Part shown: piece after piece, positions 1-8,919 of the stretch
Layout: each line of letters starts with the position of its first letter
Position numbering within the stretch: the first letter of the stretch is position 1
Assembly: GCF_900010755.1 (NCBI RefSeq)
Contig: NZ_CZJT01000150.1
Coordinates: 1 to 64,000, forward strand
Source: Paeniglutamicibacter antarcticus
GTDB lineage: Bacteria > Actinomycetota > Actinomycetes > Actinomycetales > Micrococcaceae
Length of the DNA stretch: 64,000 nucleotides
Direction: 5' to 3'
Position numbers and translations under genes: made by a program
The notes under the pieces: model-generated
The model's input: only the letters and a program-made list of their open reading frames with translations
Told to the model about the DNA's origin: nothing
Databases searched by the model: none

Positions 1-166
1 CACCGAGCCACAGAATGGCTCAACCCCAGGAACCCAGTTGGAACACCACCGGCAGTGAGGCCGGACAACTTGCCATGCCCTCAAACGAAACCGGCCCCAA
101 CCTCCGAAATCAAACGGTGGTCAGAGCCGGGTCGGTGGATCGAGGCTAAGCACCAACTCGGCCGGC

Positions 167-376
167 ATGACAAATGCCGATAGCCAGATCCTGCGTGATG
201 CGGGCTTCAGCGACAGGGAAATAGTTGACATCACGCTTGCCGCTGCGGCCAGGAACTATCTCAGCCGGATACTGCAGGCACTGGCCGTGGACGTTGATGT
301 GCCGCCGAAACTAAGCGAATCGATGCGTACTGCCCTGCTTGACCCGTTGGATTCCCGGGAGGCTGCCACCGGCTGA
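167..376 (+). pseudogene. C-terminal fragment of a carboxymuconolactone decarboxylase / peroxidase-related protein
   Basis: The 69 residues carry the pattern typical of the last third of peroxidase-related AhpD/CMD proteins: an LRDAGFSDREIVDITLA helix, then AARNYLSRILQALAVDVD and a Pro-rich tail. The family is usually about 180 residues and carries its redox cysteines (CxxC or similar with a His) in the middle; none of that is present here. The reading frame extends upstream to a stop near 56-58, but those residues do not resemble the family. I read it as the remnant of a truncated gene. It could instead be a short expressed ORF, but no convincing ribosome binding site precedes the ATG. The family assignment rests on pattern recognition. 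Confidence 0.5.
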
Positions 377-441
377 GAACCCATGGCAGTGAACGGGACG
401 GTCAATCCATGCGGACAGGTTACGCTTCAGCCAGCGCCAAC

Positions 442-3357
442 TCACGAGTTCCGGTCAGTGCCCCTCAGCGTGGCCAAGCGCGAGAGATCCAGACGGTTGG
501 CGGTACCGGTCTTTCGCAGCATGTTGGAGATGTGCGAGCTGACGGTTTTTTCGCTAATGACCAACGATCTGGCGATTTCCCCGTAGGTGCGTCCCGCAAC
601 GACGTATTCAAGGATCTCCCGTTCGCGCCTCGTGAGCCCCGGCACCTCGAGCGTGTCCCTGTCCGAATTGCCGATGGCCGGGAGGTCCGTGGCGATGCGG
701 GCCCGCACGGCGATTTCAGTCAGCGAGGCCAGTAAGGGCTGGGCGTGTAGTTCCTCGGCCAGGGAAATGCCTCGGCGCAACAAGACCGTTGCCGAAGCTC
801 GGCCGGTATGGCCGCGAAGCAATAGTGCTTGTACCGCCCGCCAGCACGAGTAGGCCTCCTCCCAGCGCAGGGATGCCGCCTGGCAGGCGTCGCAGGCAGC
901 CATCCACTGCGCGGCATTTTTCGCCCGCGACTGTGCCCTGCCGATTTCCGCCCGGTACAGCATGCTGAAGGCATCGATTTGCGTGGCGTAGAGCTCGGTG
1001 TCGTTGCCGGTGTCCCGAATGACCGAGGGGAACCGGCCTAGCAGATCCGCGGTGAGCGCGAGCGGTTCGGTGGGGATCCGGCCCTCATCGATGGCCTCCT
1101 GGACCAGATCGGCCAGTGCCCGGGCCGCCAGGGGGACCAGCCATTCACACATGGTAGGTGGCTGTCCTTCCTTGGCGAGCCCCGCCATGGCCGAGGAATA
1201 CGCTGAGGTCGGTGTCCCCGCGGCCAAGAGCACTTCCGTGCGGACGGCGTCAAAATCAAGGTTGTTGTATCCGGACTGGTGCGCGAACAATTCCTCCGCA
1301 CGTTCAAGGTGAGCCTGGGCCTCGTCCCGGCTGCCCTGCAGGGCCGCCAGCCGGGCAGCTGTCAACCGGGCAGCGACATCACCCATGGGCCCCGGATCCG
1401 AGCCGAGTGCCACCCGCAGGGCCCTGGCGCATTCACGCCAACGACCAATGGCAAGGTAGCTGCTGGCTTCGTCGGCAGCCATCTTGGCGATGTATACGTG
1501 CGGTGCACCCAGGCCGGCCAGCCGTTCTCTTCCCGAACGCATCAGGTCGGCAAATGGCTGGCTGGCCCATGCCTCAGTCGCGTTGGCCTGCCAGATAGTT
1601 GCGTGCACCAGAGCCCAGTAGTCCCGTGCCTGCACTGCAGCATGTGTGGCCCGTGCGGCGAGGCTGCGGGCCTCGGCGGGGCGCTCGCCAATCAGTGCTG
1701 CCATGGCGTTGGCGCTCAGGGCATAGGAAAGTGCCCGCGGATTTCCTGCGTCCAAGGCGACCTCCAGCGCCCGGGCGGCCCATCCGGGGGCCCCGGGATC
1801 GTCGTTCCAGATTCCGACATGGGCAAGTTCGGCAAGTGCGTAGGCATGTTGCCAACTGTCGGGTGCGTTTTCGGTCAGCGTGACCGCGCGGCGCAGCGTG
1901 TCCTCGGAGAAGAACCCTTGGCCCGCCGAAAAACGCAGCAGGGTGGCGCGCACCAACAATTCGGCGACGTCAAGCGGCCGCCGGGCCTCGTCGATCACCT
2001 CAAGCAGTGCCACGATCGCTCCCAACTCCTCCTCCATGGCACCGGCGTCCTCGGCCGCCGTCCGCAAACGGACCAGCAGTTCCTCCCGGCTTTCAACAGC
2101 ATCTGGCAGGAGGGAATGCAGGGCCAGGGCACGTGTCAGCAGGCGCAGCATTTCACTGGTGCTGTTGGCCGTTCCTGCCTCCCCGGCCGCGCGCAGCGTC
2201 CAACGGTAGGCCTCTGCGGTGTGCCCGGCAGCGTCGTGGTGATGCGCCAGCGCCGCCAGGATCTCAGGGCCTGCTGGCGTTCCCCGCGCCAGCAAACTTT
2301 GCGCGTAGGCAGCAAACAGGGAATGCCATTCCCGACGCTGCCCGCTCTCCAATTCTTGTTCCAGGACCTCGGGGATGATCGGGTGGTGAAACCACCAATG
2401 CGTTTCATCGGATCCGGACTCGACGAGTCCTGCTTCCCTGGCCTCATGCAAAATGGCAACGACATCGCGGGGCGTCCCTGCTTGCAGGGCCAGGCCGGCC
2501 AGATCCTGGGCCCGGATGGGGCGGCCTCCGACGGCGATCAGCCGGGTCAGTTGCCGTGCACCGTCGGAGAGCCCGTGCCAGGAGCGTAGGACCGCCGCCC
2601 GCAGGTCCTCCGGGAGCCGCACGGGCAGGTGCCGGGTATCGTGTCCCAACCCATCGACGATCAAGCGGTTGAGATAGGCATTGCCGGCGGTGTGCGTGAA
2701 GACCTCTTGCACCAGCGACTGGTGCGGGGGAGCACCCAGCAGCCGTGCCAACTGGGCTCCCGTCGCGTTCCTGTCCAGCGGGCCGAGCCGCAGCCAGGAG
2801 ATCCTGGGCATGCGGCGGACATCGGCCAGCCAGCGATGCAATGGATGTGCCTCGCCTACCTCGCCGCTGCGCAATGTGGCAAGAATGGACAGACGCCTGT
2901 CGCTGGGCCCGGCGATCAAAAACATCAGGGCATCCAGGGTGCCTTGGTCCGCCCATTGCAGGTCATCAACCACTAGGACGACGGGCTGGATCAGGCACAA
3001 CCGGGTCAACCGGTCGTCGATGGCGACCATGACGGCATCATCGGAATCGCCGGTTCCAACGAATGGATCCGCCGCTCCGTCAAACAGCGGAGCCTGCCGG
3101 ATGGCCGCTCGCAGGGCCAGGAAAGGGATCGTCAGAGAGGCGAGTGGCAGGCAGGCCCCGGAAAGAACCAGGAGCCCGAAATCCATCGAAGCGCAAGCCC
3201 GGTGCACCAGTGCCGTTTTTCCGATACCGGGATCGCCGGAGACCACCAAGGAAAACGCACTGCCGGAGGCGGTGCCGGCCAGGCGCGCCTGAATTTCCGC
3301 CAGTTCCGTGGTCCGCCCAACAAAGCCGGTGTCGATCCTCTCTTGACCATCGACCAT
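442..3357 (-). CDS. LAL-family LuxR transcriptional regulator with AAA ATPase domain
   Basis: A 971-residue regulator of the large ATP-binding LuxR (LAL/MalT-like) type. An N-terminal ATPase domain shows Walker A GDPGIGKT at residues 41-48 and a Walker B-like VVLVVDDLQWAD near 135. A long alpha-helical, TPR-like middle region follows, and the last 65 or so residues form a LuxR/GerE helix-turn-helix (LTRREREILEYVVAGRTYGE, then the recognition helix around ISEKTVSSHISNMLR). Length is normal for LAL proteins. It is probably a signal-responsive activator whose ligand is unknown. It is divergent from a tiny secreted protein, 146 bp away, which may be a target. The ATG has no strong Shine-Dalgarno, so the exact start is uncertain. 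Confidence 0.9.
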   Translation of the reverse strand: MVDGQERIDTGFVGRTTELAEIQARLAGTASGSAFSLVVSGDPGIGKTALVHRACASMDFGLLVLSGACLPLASLTIPFLALRAAIRQAPLFDGAADPFVGTGDSDDAVMVAIDDRLTRLCLIQPVVLVVDDLQWADQGTLDALMFLIAGPSDRRLSILATLRSGEVGEAHPLHRWLADVRRMPRISWLRLGPLDRNATGAQLARLLGAPPHQSLVQEVFTHTAGNAYLNRLIVDGLGHDTRHLPVRLPEDLRAAVLRSWHGLSDGARQLTRLIAVGGRPIRAQDLAGLALQAGTPRDVVAILHEAREAGLVESGSDETHWWFHHPIIPEVLEQELESGQRREWHSLFAAYAQSLLARGTPAGPEILAALAHHHDAAGHTAEAYRWTLRAAGEAGTANSTSEMLRLLTRALALHSLLPDAVESREELLVRLRTAAEDAGAMEEELGAIVALLEVIDEARRPLDVAELLVRATLLRFSAGQGFFSEDTLRRAVTLTENAPDSWQHAYALAELAHVGIWNDDPGAPGWAARALEVALDAGNPRALSYALSANAMAALIGERPAEARSLAARATHAAVQARDYWALVHATIWQANATEAWASQPFADLMRSGRERLAGLGAPHVYIAKMAADEASSYLAIGRWRECARALRVALGSDPGPMGDVAARLTAARLAALQGSRDEAQAHLERAEELFAHQSGYNNLDFDAVRTEVLLAAGTPTSAYSSAMAGLAKEGQPPTMCEWLVPLAARALADLVQEAIDEGRIPTEPLALTADLLGRFPSVIRDTGNDTELYATQIDAFSMLYRAEIGRAQSRAKNAAQWMAACDACQAASLRWEEAYSCWRAVQALLLRGHTGRASATVLLRRGISLAEELHAQPLLASLTEIAVRARIATDLPAIGNSDRDTLEVPGLTRREREILEYVVAGRTYGEIARSLVISEKTVSSHISNMLRKTGTANRLDLSRLATLRGTDRNS

Positions 3358-3503
3358 GTCTTTCAGTCTGGCACAGCTAGCACCCGAGAGCCGCGAATCT
3401 GAGGGTTTCCCTTGAGGTTCTCAGGGGTGGTTCCCGATGCGGCCGGGGAACCTCCAAGCGCAGTGTTGACGTGTCAGATGTAGACGAAATGGAAGGAAAG
3501 ACC

Positions 3504-3743
3504 ATGCATCTCCAACGCAAGGGATTGCGGCTTACCGGAATCGTCGGCTCGGCACTTCTGGTGGCGCTTTTGGTTCCCTCTCCAGCACTTGCCAGGCAAG
3601 ACCCTGGAGGACCAATCATTTCAGTGCCAGTGCGCGTAGGTCCGCAATGTCTGCTGATGCGCATTGGCGATCAGCTTGTCCGTTGCGACAGCCTCACCGG
3701 GGCAGGAACCCGGGCCCCCATGTGGGTACCGGAACAGAATTAG
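3504..3743 (+). CDS. small secreted protein of unknown function
   Basis: I do not recognise the family. The ATG at 3504 is chosen over an in-frame ATG at 3471 because a GGAAGGAAAG ribosome binding site sits directly before it. The 79-residue product begins with basic residues, then a hydrophobic stretch (IVGSALLVALLVPSPALA) ending in an AxA signal-peptidase site. The mature part is about 50 residues, contains two cysteines (QCLLMRIGDQLVRCDS) that could form a disulfide, and is Pro/Gly-rich. It is divergent from the LAL regulator gene and is followed by a hairpin, so it is probably monocistronic. Its job is unknown; regulation by the neighbouring LAL protein is an inference from position only. 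Confidence 0.6.
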   Translation: MHLQRKGLRLTGIVGSALLVALLVPSPALARQDPGGPIISVPVRVGPQCLLMRIGDQLVRCDSLTGAGTRAPMWVPEQN

Positions 3744-3761
3744 CATCGGAACCGGATTCGG

Positions 3762-3794
3762 CGGTCCCGGGCAAGCACATCTTGCCTGGGACCG
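3762..3794 (+). terminator. hairpin after the small secreted protein gene
   Basis: A 14-bp stem (3762-3775 with 3781-3794, one G-T pair) closes a CACAT loop 18 bp past the stop codon. No clear T-run follows. It separates the small secreted gene from glyS. Confidence 0.55.
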
Positions 3795-3980
3795 TCCGTG
3801 TCCAGGGCATCCGTGGCCCGCGGTGAAGCTACATAGCGGCATCGGGTGCCAGTGCCCAACCTCATGATTTGGCCTGGGGGGAAATCCTCTGGCGCTCGGG
3901 TGAATTCACGTTAGGCTTGGAAGGTATGTTTTTCGCCCAACGGACCGCAACCAGCGGCCTCGTGAATCATTGGAGTTGTT

Positions 3981-5366
3981 ATGGCGCCTCAGTCCAAGCT
4001 CGATCAGGTCATCTCCCTCGCCAAACGGCGCGGCTTCGTTTTCCAGGCTGGTGAGATCTACGGTGGCTCCCGTTCGGCATGGGACTACGGGCCCCTGGGT
4101 ACCGAGCTGAAGGAAAACATCAAGCGCGAATGGTGGCAGACCTTCGTGCGTGGGCGCGAAGACATGGTGGGCCTTGATTCCTCCATCATCCTGCCCAAGG
4201 CAGTATGGGAAGCCTCCGGCCACGTGGCAACGTTCACCGACCCGCTGGTCGAGTGCGTCTCCTGCCACAAGCGCCACCGCCAGGATCACCTCGTCGAGGC
4301 CTTCGTCACCAAGAAGAAGCGCCAGCCGGTTGACGGCATGAGCGAGATCGCCTGCCCCGACTGCGGCACCAAGGGCCAGTTCACCGAACCACAGATGTTC
4401 TCCGGTTTGATGAAGACCTTCCTGGGCCCGGTCGACACCGCGGCCGGCATGGCTTACATGCGCCCGGAAACCGCGCAGGGCATCTTCGTGAACTTCAACA
4501 ACGTGCTCACCGCCTCGCGCAAGAAGCCGCCGTTCGGCATCGGCCAGATCGGCAAGGCCTTCCGCAACGAGATCACACCAGGTAACTTCATCTTCCGCAC
4601 CCGCGAGTTTGAACAGATGGAAATCGAGTTCTTCACGGCTCCCGAGGATGCCCCGGCATTCTTCGACAAGTGGGTTGAAGACTGCTGGGCATGGTTCCTG
4701 GACCTGGGCATCAGCGAAGAGAACCTGCGCCGCTTCGATGTTCCCGAAGAGGACCGCGCCCACTACTCGGCCGGCACCATCGACTTCGAGTACCGCTTCG
4801 GATTCCAGGGTTCGGAGTGGGGCGAGCTCATGGGCGTCGCCAACCGCACCGATTACGACCTGACTTCCCATTCCAAGGGCTCGGGCACGGAACTGTCCTA
4901 CTTCAACCAGGCCACCGGCGAACGCTACACCCCGTACGTGATCGAGCCGTCCTTCGGCCTGACCCGTTCGATGATGGCATTCCTGGTTGACGCCTACGTG
5001 GAAGACGAAGCCCCGAACGCCAAGGGCGGGGTGGACAAGCGCACCGTGCTGCGCCTGGATCCGCGTCTGGCCCCGGTCAAGGCAGCCGTGCTCCCGCTTT
5101 CACGCAACGAGGACCTGTCCCCGAAGGCCAAGGCGCTTGCCGCCGAGCTGCGCAAGTCCTGGAACATCGACTTCGACGATGCCGGTGCCATTGGCCGCCG
5201 CTACCGCCGCCAGGATGAGATCGGCACCCCGTTCTGCATCACCGTGGACTTCGACACCCTCGAGGACCAGGCAGTGACCATCCGCGAGCGCGACTCCATG
5301 ACGCAGGAACGCGTGGCACTGGACCAGGTGCGCAGCTACCTGGCCGAGCGCCTCAACGGAGCCTAA
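3981..5366 (+). CDS. glyS: glycyl-tRNA synthetase (homodimeric type)
   Basis: Charges tRNA-Gly with glycine in the cytoplasm. The 461-residue protein is the single-chain (alpha2) class II enzyme. Visible hallmarks are the N-terminal RGFVFQAGEIYGG followed by SAWDYGPLG, a zinc-like insertion with CVSC and CPDC cysteine pairs (residues about 93-132), the motif 2 region PETAQGIFVNF, the EFEQMEIEFF segment and motif 3 IEPSFGLTRSMMAF, followed by the C-terminal anticodon-binding domain. Length fits the bacterial family. A GNAT gene follows after 4 bp, so the two are probably co-transcribed. I looked for a T-box-like structure upstream and saw none I could support. Confidence 0.97.
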   Translation: MAPQSKLDQVISLAKRRGFVFQAGEIYGGSRSAWDYGPLGTELKENIKREWWQTFVRGREDMVGLDSSIILPKAVWEASGHVATFTDPLVECVSCHKRHRQDHLVEAFVTKKKRQPVDGMSEIACPDCGTKGQFTEPQMFSGLMKTFLGPVDTAAGMAYMRPETAQGIFVNFNNVLTASRKKPPFGIGQIGKAFRNEITPGNFIFRTREFEQMEIEFFTAPEDAPAFFDKWVEDCWAWFLDLGISEENLRRFDVPEEDRAHYSAGTIDFEYRFGFQGSEWGELMGVANRTDYDLTSHSKGSGTELSYFNQATGERYTPYVIEPSFGLTRSMMAFLVDAYVEDEAPNAKGGVDKRTVLRLDPRLAPVKAAVLPLSRNEDLSPKAKALAAELRKSWNIDFDDAGAIGRRYRRQDEIGTPFCITVDFDTLEDQAVTIRERDSMTQERVALDQVRSYLAERLNGA

Positions 5367-5370
5367 GCAC

Positions 5371-6288
5371 ATGACCGAGCTTGAATTCCGGCCCTGGCGG
5401 GACGGGGACGATTTGGCGTTGCTGGAGATCTTCGGCGACCCTGCATCCCCGCACGCCCACCAGGACCGCACCATGTTCCGTGCTGATTCGGACACGCCGT
5501 TCGTGCGTTCGCTGGTGGCCACGGACCAGGGCATCGCTGTGGCGGCGGGAGTCGTCTTTGCCTCCACGCTGCACCCGCAGCGTTTGTGGCTCTACGTCGA
5601 GGTTGCCCGTGAGCACCGCCGCACCGGTTTGGGCACCGAGCTGGTTCAGCGCCTGCGTGCGTTGATCCCGGCTGGCGAAACCACGGAACTGAAGGCCCGC
5701 TACACGCGGACCCCAGGCACCGATGCAGCGGCTGCCGCAGGTTTCTGCGAGTCCCTGGGGATGAAGCAGATCCAGGTCGCGCGCGATGTCATCATCGAAC
5801 CCGGGGGCCTGGTGCTTCCGTTCTTCGAAGACTCGGGGCTGGTCCTTGAGGACATCGCCACCGGTTCGGTGGAGCTGACCAAGCTGGTTGTCGAGTTCTA
5901 CAACGCCACCCACCAGTGGGATCACGCGCAGATGAGCCTGGGCAGTGCCCAGAAGATGCTGCTCGATGACGCCACAGGGGCCCAGGGCGTTGTCGTCTTG
6001 CGCGATAAGCCCAAGGCGCTTGGCGGGAAGATCCTGACCTTTGCCATCAGTTACACCCCGGCGCGTGTTGAATCGCCCGCCGATGTGTTGCTGGGCTGGA
6101 ACCCGGAACTCAGTGAGGACGAATCGGCCGAGCCGATCCGCGGCATGCTTGCCATGCTGGTGCACCAGCACCCGGTGAAGCTCGAGGTCGACGAGTCGAT
6201 GTTCGTGCTGTCTTCGCTGGTTGACGCGTTGATCCGCGCCGACCACGCGACGGTCATTTCCACGACACACATCGTGGCCACCGCGTAG
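5371..6288 (+). CDS. GNAT-family N-acetyltransferase
   Basis: A 305-residue protein, about twice the size of a single GNAT domain. The N-terminal half has the acetyl-CoA binding motif A region (LYVEVAREHRRTGLGTELVQ, residues about 71-90). The C-terminal half (from about residue 150) looks like a second, degenerate GNAT fold, as in tandem-GNAT enzymes such as mycothiol synthase relatives. Substrate is unknown. It starts 4 bp after glyS, in the same probable operon, and the pair ends at a strong hairpin at 6308-6351. Family call is firm; the two-domain layout is inferred from length and weak similarity. Confidence 0.85.
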   Translation: MTELEFRPWRDGDDLALLEIFGDPASPHAHQDRTMFRADSDTPFVRSLVATDQGIAVAAGVVFASTLHPQRLWLYVEVAREHRRTGLGTELVQRLRALIPAGETTELKARYTRTPGTDAAAAAGFCESLGMKQIQVARDVIIEPGGLVLPFFEDSGLVLEDIATGSVELTKLVVEFYNATHQWDHAQMSLGSAQKMLLDDATGAQGVVVLRDKPKALGGKILTFAISYTPARVESPADVLLGWNPELSEDESAEPIRGMLAMLVHQHPVKLEVDESMFVLSSLVDALIRADHATVISTTHIVATA

Positions 6289-6307
6289 CTTTCACAACGC
6301 ACACAAT

Positions 6308-6351
6308 ATGGCGCCGGCCGGACCCCTTCGAGGGGAACCGGCCGGCGCCAT
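6308..6351 (+). terminator. strong hairpin terminator between converging genes
   Basis: A perfect 14-bp stem (6308-6321 with 6338-6351) encloses an inner CCCCTTCGAGGGG hairpin. Followed by TCTTCGTT. It ends the glyS-GNAT unit and faces the convergent membrane-protein gene. The remaining bases to 6566 hold nothing I can assign. Confidence 0.8.
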
Positions 6352-6566
6352 CTTCGTTAGCGGTACCTGGCTGCTGAGCTAACGGATTCGGGTAGGTGAA
6401 ATACCGGGGCCACCCTGATCCGCGTCGATCTTTCGCCCGGACCCACCAGAACCTGTGCCCACCAGTTCTCACGGTGGCAACTCCAGGTAGACATCCTCAG
6501 GTAGGCACGGCCATGACGAGGCGATCGTCCAACTGTTGGGACACTCGGTTTCACCCGCCGGGGGCT

Positions 6567-8189
6567 CTACCTCAGCTCGATGACCCGGATCACGTCGGGT
6601 TCGTCAACCAGCAACATGAGACGCGGCGCCAACGAACCCGACTCTTCAATGGCCGCCAGCAGTTGCTCGACGGTGGCTTGGCAACCGTCGCCGGGACGGC
6701 CCATGACCTGGACCTTGGCATGGGTGAGCTTGCCCAGTTCGGCTGCCAGCTCTTGGGTCTCCCCGCCGGAAACCACGATGAGCGACTCGAGGCTTCCCCT
6801 GCCTTGCGGCTCGGTTTCTTCGAGGAGTACGCGGTCCGAACGCCACACAACAAAGTGGTAGAGCGAAACCATGACCGTAGCCACCAACAACCCTAGGGGT
6901 GCACGGATCAAGTCAAGCAAGCCCGAAGCTGGCCGGCCCGGTTCAAGGAAAAATTCGATGATCCGGAATCCTGCAAAGAGCAGGGCAACCAACGCAACCA
7001 CGGCGCTGATGCCAAAGACGGACACCAGATAGACCCGGCGTCCACGGGGATCTGTCTGGGAGCCGGGGCGCCATGCCCAAACCCACACCAACGCGCCAAT
7101 GGCCAGCCAGATGATGCCTGCCAGCAGCAGATCCCCGCCGCGGTTCCCGGCCAGCGGGCGAGTCAGCGCGGCAAGCAGCGCATTGATGCAGACCCCGAGC
7201 CCCGAAGCCCCGGCGGCAAGGCCGAGGCCCGAGACAACCAATGCTCCTGCACGGCTGGTGGCGGCCGCCCGCGAGGCAAGTTCCGCCCAAGCCCTGTTGA
7301 AGATCACCGCACCTGTCAGTGCCACGGCGAGCGAGAGGGGGACGGGAGCCAACAGCTGTGCGCTTGCTCCATGAATCACCGAACGGCCCAGGCCATAGAG
7401 CAGGTACCCGGTTCCGCCCAGTGTTGCAGCGCCGGCACCGAGGATGCCCATAAGCACCAGAGCTACATCGGCGAATCCTCCGTACACCGCGCCCATCCGC
7501 TTGCGGTGCCAATGCCACCACCACAGGGTCAGGCCACCGGCGATCCACGGCAATTGCGCCAGCACCCCGCGCCACCACGGCGTGCCAAGGGAAAAGCCGG
7601 AAAACATTGAATCAACGGCAGCGGAAAAGAGCACGCTCAGTGCAGTCGCCGTTGCCGTCGCCCCGAGTGCCACCGCATACCAGCTGGCCAGGATGCCCGG
7701 CAGGTCCGGAAGCCTGCGGGGTGAACGAAGCGTGTCACTCCATATCCGGTAATGCCACCACCAGACCCCTGCCCAAATGATGGCGGTTGCCATCTCCGGT
7801 TGCCATCCCTGGGTGCGAGCGGCGGCAAGGTTCCCCACCAGGGAGAACAATCCGGTGCTGGCAACAATCAGGGACGTTGCATACATGGCTGCCAGGTAGA
7901 GGCCCCAGGCAGTGGCCCCGGATTCAACGGGATCCAGCAACCGTTTGGCCAGTTGGCGCCACAACAGCATGGCCAATGGGCCCGCCACCAACAAGAAAGC
8001 CAAGGACCTGGCCAACTCGGAGGTGCGCCCGGAATCGTCGGTGGATCCAGCCGGGTCCAGCAACAGTCCCAAGAGTCCTGCTGCTCCAACAGCGGCAAGT
8101 GTAACCAAGGTGAAAAGCAGGATGTAGAGCACCAGACGGCGAACCGTGGGCAAGGCGCCGGTTCCCGGTGCCGTGAGGCTTACGCTCAT
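6567..8189 (-). CDS. polytopic membrane protein, DUF5671-like
   Basis: A 540-residue integral membrane protein with about 12 hydrophobic segments and a short soluble C-terminal region of about 100 residues (from about residue 440). The pattern of repeated three-to-four-helix units, with RxxxW motifs such as WHWHRKR, fits the DUF5671 type of actinobacterial membrane proteins; this family call is from memory of the pattern and is moderate. The ATG at 8189 is preferred over one 42 bp upstream because it overlaps the stop of the preceding gene as ATGA, giving translational coupling. Function is unknown. It forms a two-gene operon with the secreted/anchored protein upstream. Confidence 0.7.
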   Translation of the reverse strand: MSVSLTAPGTGALPTVRRLVLYILLFTLVTLAAVGAAGLLGLLLDPAGSTDDSGRTSELARSLAFLLVAGPLAMLLWRQLAKRLLDPVESGATAWGLYLAAMYATSLIVASTGLFSLVGNLAAARTQGWQPEMATAIIWAGVWWWHYRIWSDTLRSPRRLPDLPGILASWYAVALGATATATALSVLFSAAVDSMFSGFSLGTPWWRGVLAQLPWIAGGLTLWWWHWHRKRMGAVYGGFADVALVLMGILGAGAATLGGTGYLLYGLGRSVIHGASAQLLAPVPLSLAVALTGAVIFNRAWAELASRAAATSRAGALVVSGLGLAAGASGLGVCINALLAALTRPLAGNRGGDLLLAGIIWLAIGALVWVWAWRPGSQTDPRGRRVYLVSVFGISAVVALVALLFAGFRIIEFFLEPGRPASGLLDLIRAPLGLLVATVMVSLYHFVVWRSDRVLLEETEPQGRGSLESLIVVSGGETQELAAELGKLTHAKVQVMGRPGDGCQATVEQLLAAIEESGSLAPRLMLLVDEPDVIRVIELR

Positions 8190-8653
8190 GGTGTCTTCAC
8201 CGCCGTATCGCTGCAGGCCAGCAACGGCCACGGCGCCATGCTGATCAGCCAGACATCGTTCGTCTTCACCAGGGTGAAGGTATCTTGGTAGTTGCCATCG
8301 CCCAGGCCGAAGGGTCCGCTACCCAGGGTTTCGGAAATGCTCACGGCTACCGTGGCGCTGGCTCCGGAAACCGAGCTGGCTACGAGTCCAACGCGCAGGT
8401 TTCCATCATCGAGGATTCCCCCGGCGGGGCAATCCTTGGTGGCACCGGGAGTGAGGAGCAAAGCCGCATTCTTCTGGTCTCCGGCAAGAAGTGCGGTGAC
8501 GTAATTTTGGACCGTGCCTTCGGGGGAACGCGGGTCTGCGGGGGTCGCCGCCCCACGGGTCAGCACCAACACGAGGGCCAAGGCCACCAACACCACGATG
8601 GTGCCCAGCAGGATTAGTGGTGTGCGGCTCTTGGCCGCCGGTTGGAGGTTCAT
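8186..8653 (-). CDS. membrane-anchored extracytoplasmic protein, unknown function
   Basis: A 155-residue protein with one N-terminal membrane segment (residues about 12-33, LILLGTIVVLVALALVLVL) followed by an exported domain of about 110 residues. The exported part has a PEGTVQNYVTALLAGD start and two cysteines, resembling small NTF2-like lipoprotein-type domains found beside actinobacterial membrane genes, but I would not assign a function. Its TGA overlaps the ATG of the 12-helix membrane protein gene by 4 bp, so the products are probably made together and may interact in the membrane. Confidence 0.7.
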   Translation of the reverse strand: MNLQPAAKSRTPLILLGTIVVLVALALVLVLTRGAATPADPRSPEGTVQNYVTALLAGDQKNAALLLTPGATKDCPAGGILDDGNLRVGLVASSVSGASATVAVSISETLGSGPFGLGDGNYQDTFTLVKTNDVWLISMAPWPLLACSDTAVKTP

Positions 8654-8861
8654 GCCTCAAGTATGCAGTGGAAACCCGGTGCCGAAGGGATTACTTCTTC
8701 TTCCGTCATGACCATGATGAAATATTTGTTGTTTCGGAGATGACTAGGGTTTTGAGGTGAGCATTCGGAGGTCGGCTGCGGAGCTTGGGTCTATTGTTGT
8801 TGTTCTTGGACGGGGAATCGCGGTGATCAACTGTGCGGGTACTGAGGGGCACTGGGAGCAA

Positions 8862-8909
8862 CAGGCCGTTGGCGAAGCGCCCCACAGGGGCACGGGCGCC
8901 AACGGCCTG
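8862..8909 (-). terminator. hairpin after the luciferase-like oxidoreductase gene
   Basis: A 13-bp perfect stem (8862-8874 with 8897-8909) with an inner GCCCC/GGGGC hairpin lies just past the stop codon of the minus-strand gene. The T-run on the minus strand is poor, so efficiency is uncertain. Confidence 0.55.
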
Positions 8910-8919
8910 CGCATGCTGC

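Noticed and set aside
1279..2589. A 436-codon plus-strand open frame opposite the LAL regulator.
   Set aside because: Low-complexity Gly/Gln/Cys-rich translation typical of an antisense shadow; the minus-strand protein is a clear family member.
3744..3980. A possible T-box or glycine riboswitch ahead of glyS.
   Set aside because: The only stable structure is the terminator of the preceding gene; no T-box sequence or glycine-aptamer pattern is seen.
3906..4871. A 321-codon minus-strand open frame inside glyS.
   Set aside because: Complete overlap with a certain core gene, GC-rich shadow composition and no recognisable domain.
6506..6590. A short plus-strand reading frame containing HDEAIVQLLGHS, reminiscent of the C-terminal end of a tyrosine recombinase.
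   Set aside because: Only about 15 residues look integrase-like, the catalytic Arg and Tyr are absent, and no attachment site or other phage remnants are nearby. Chance resemblance is more likely.
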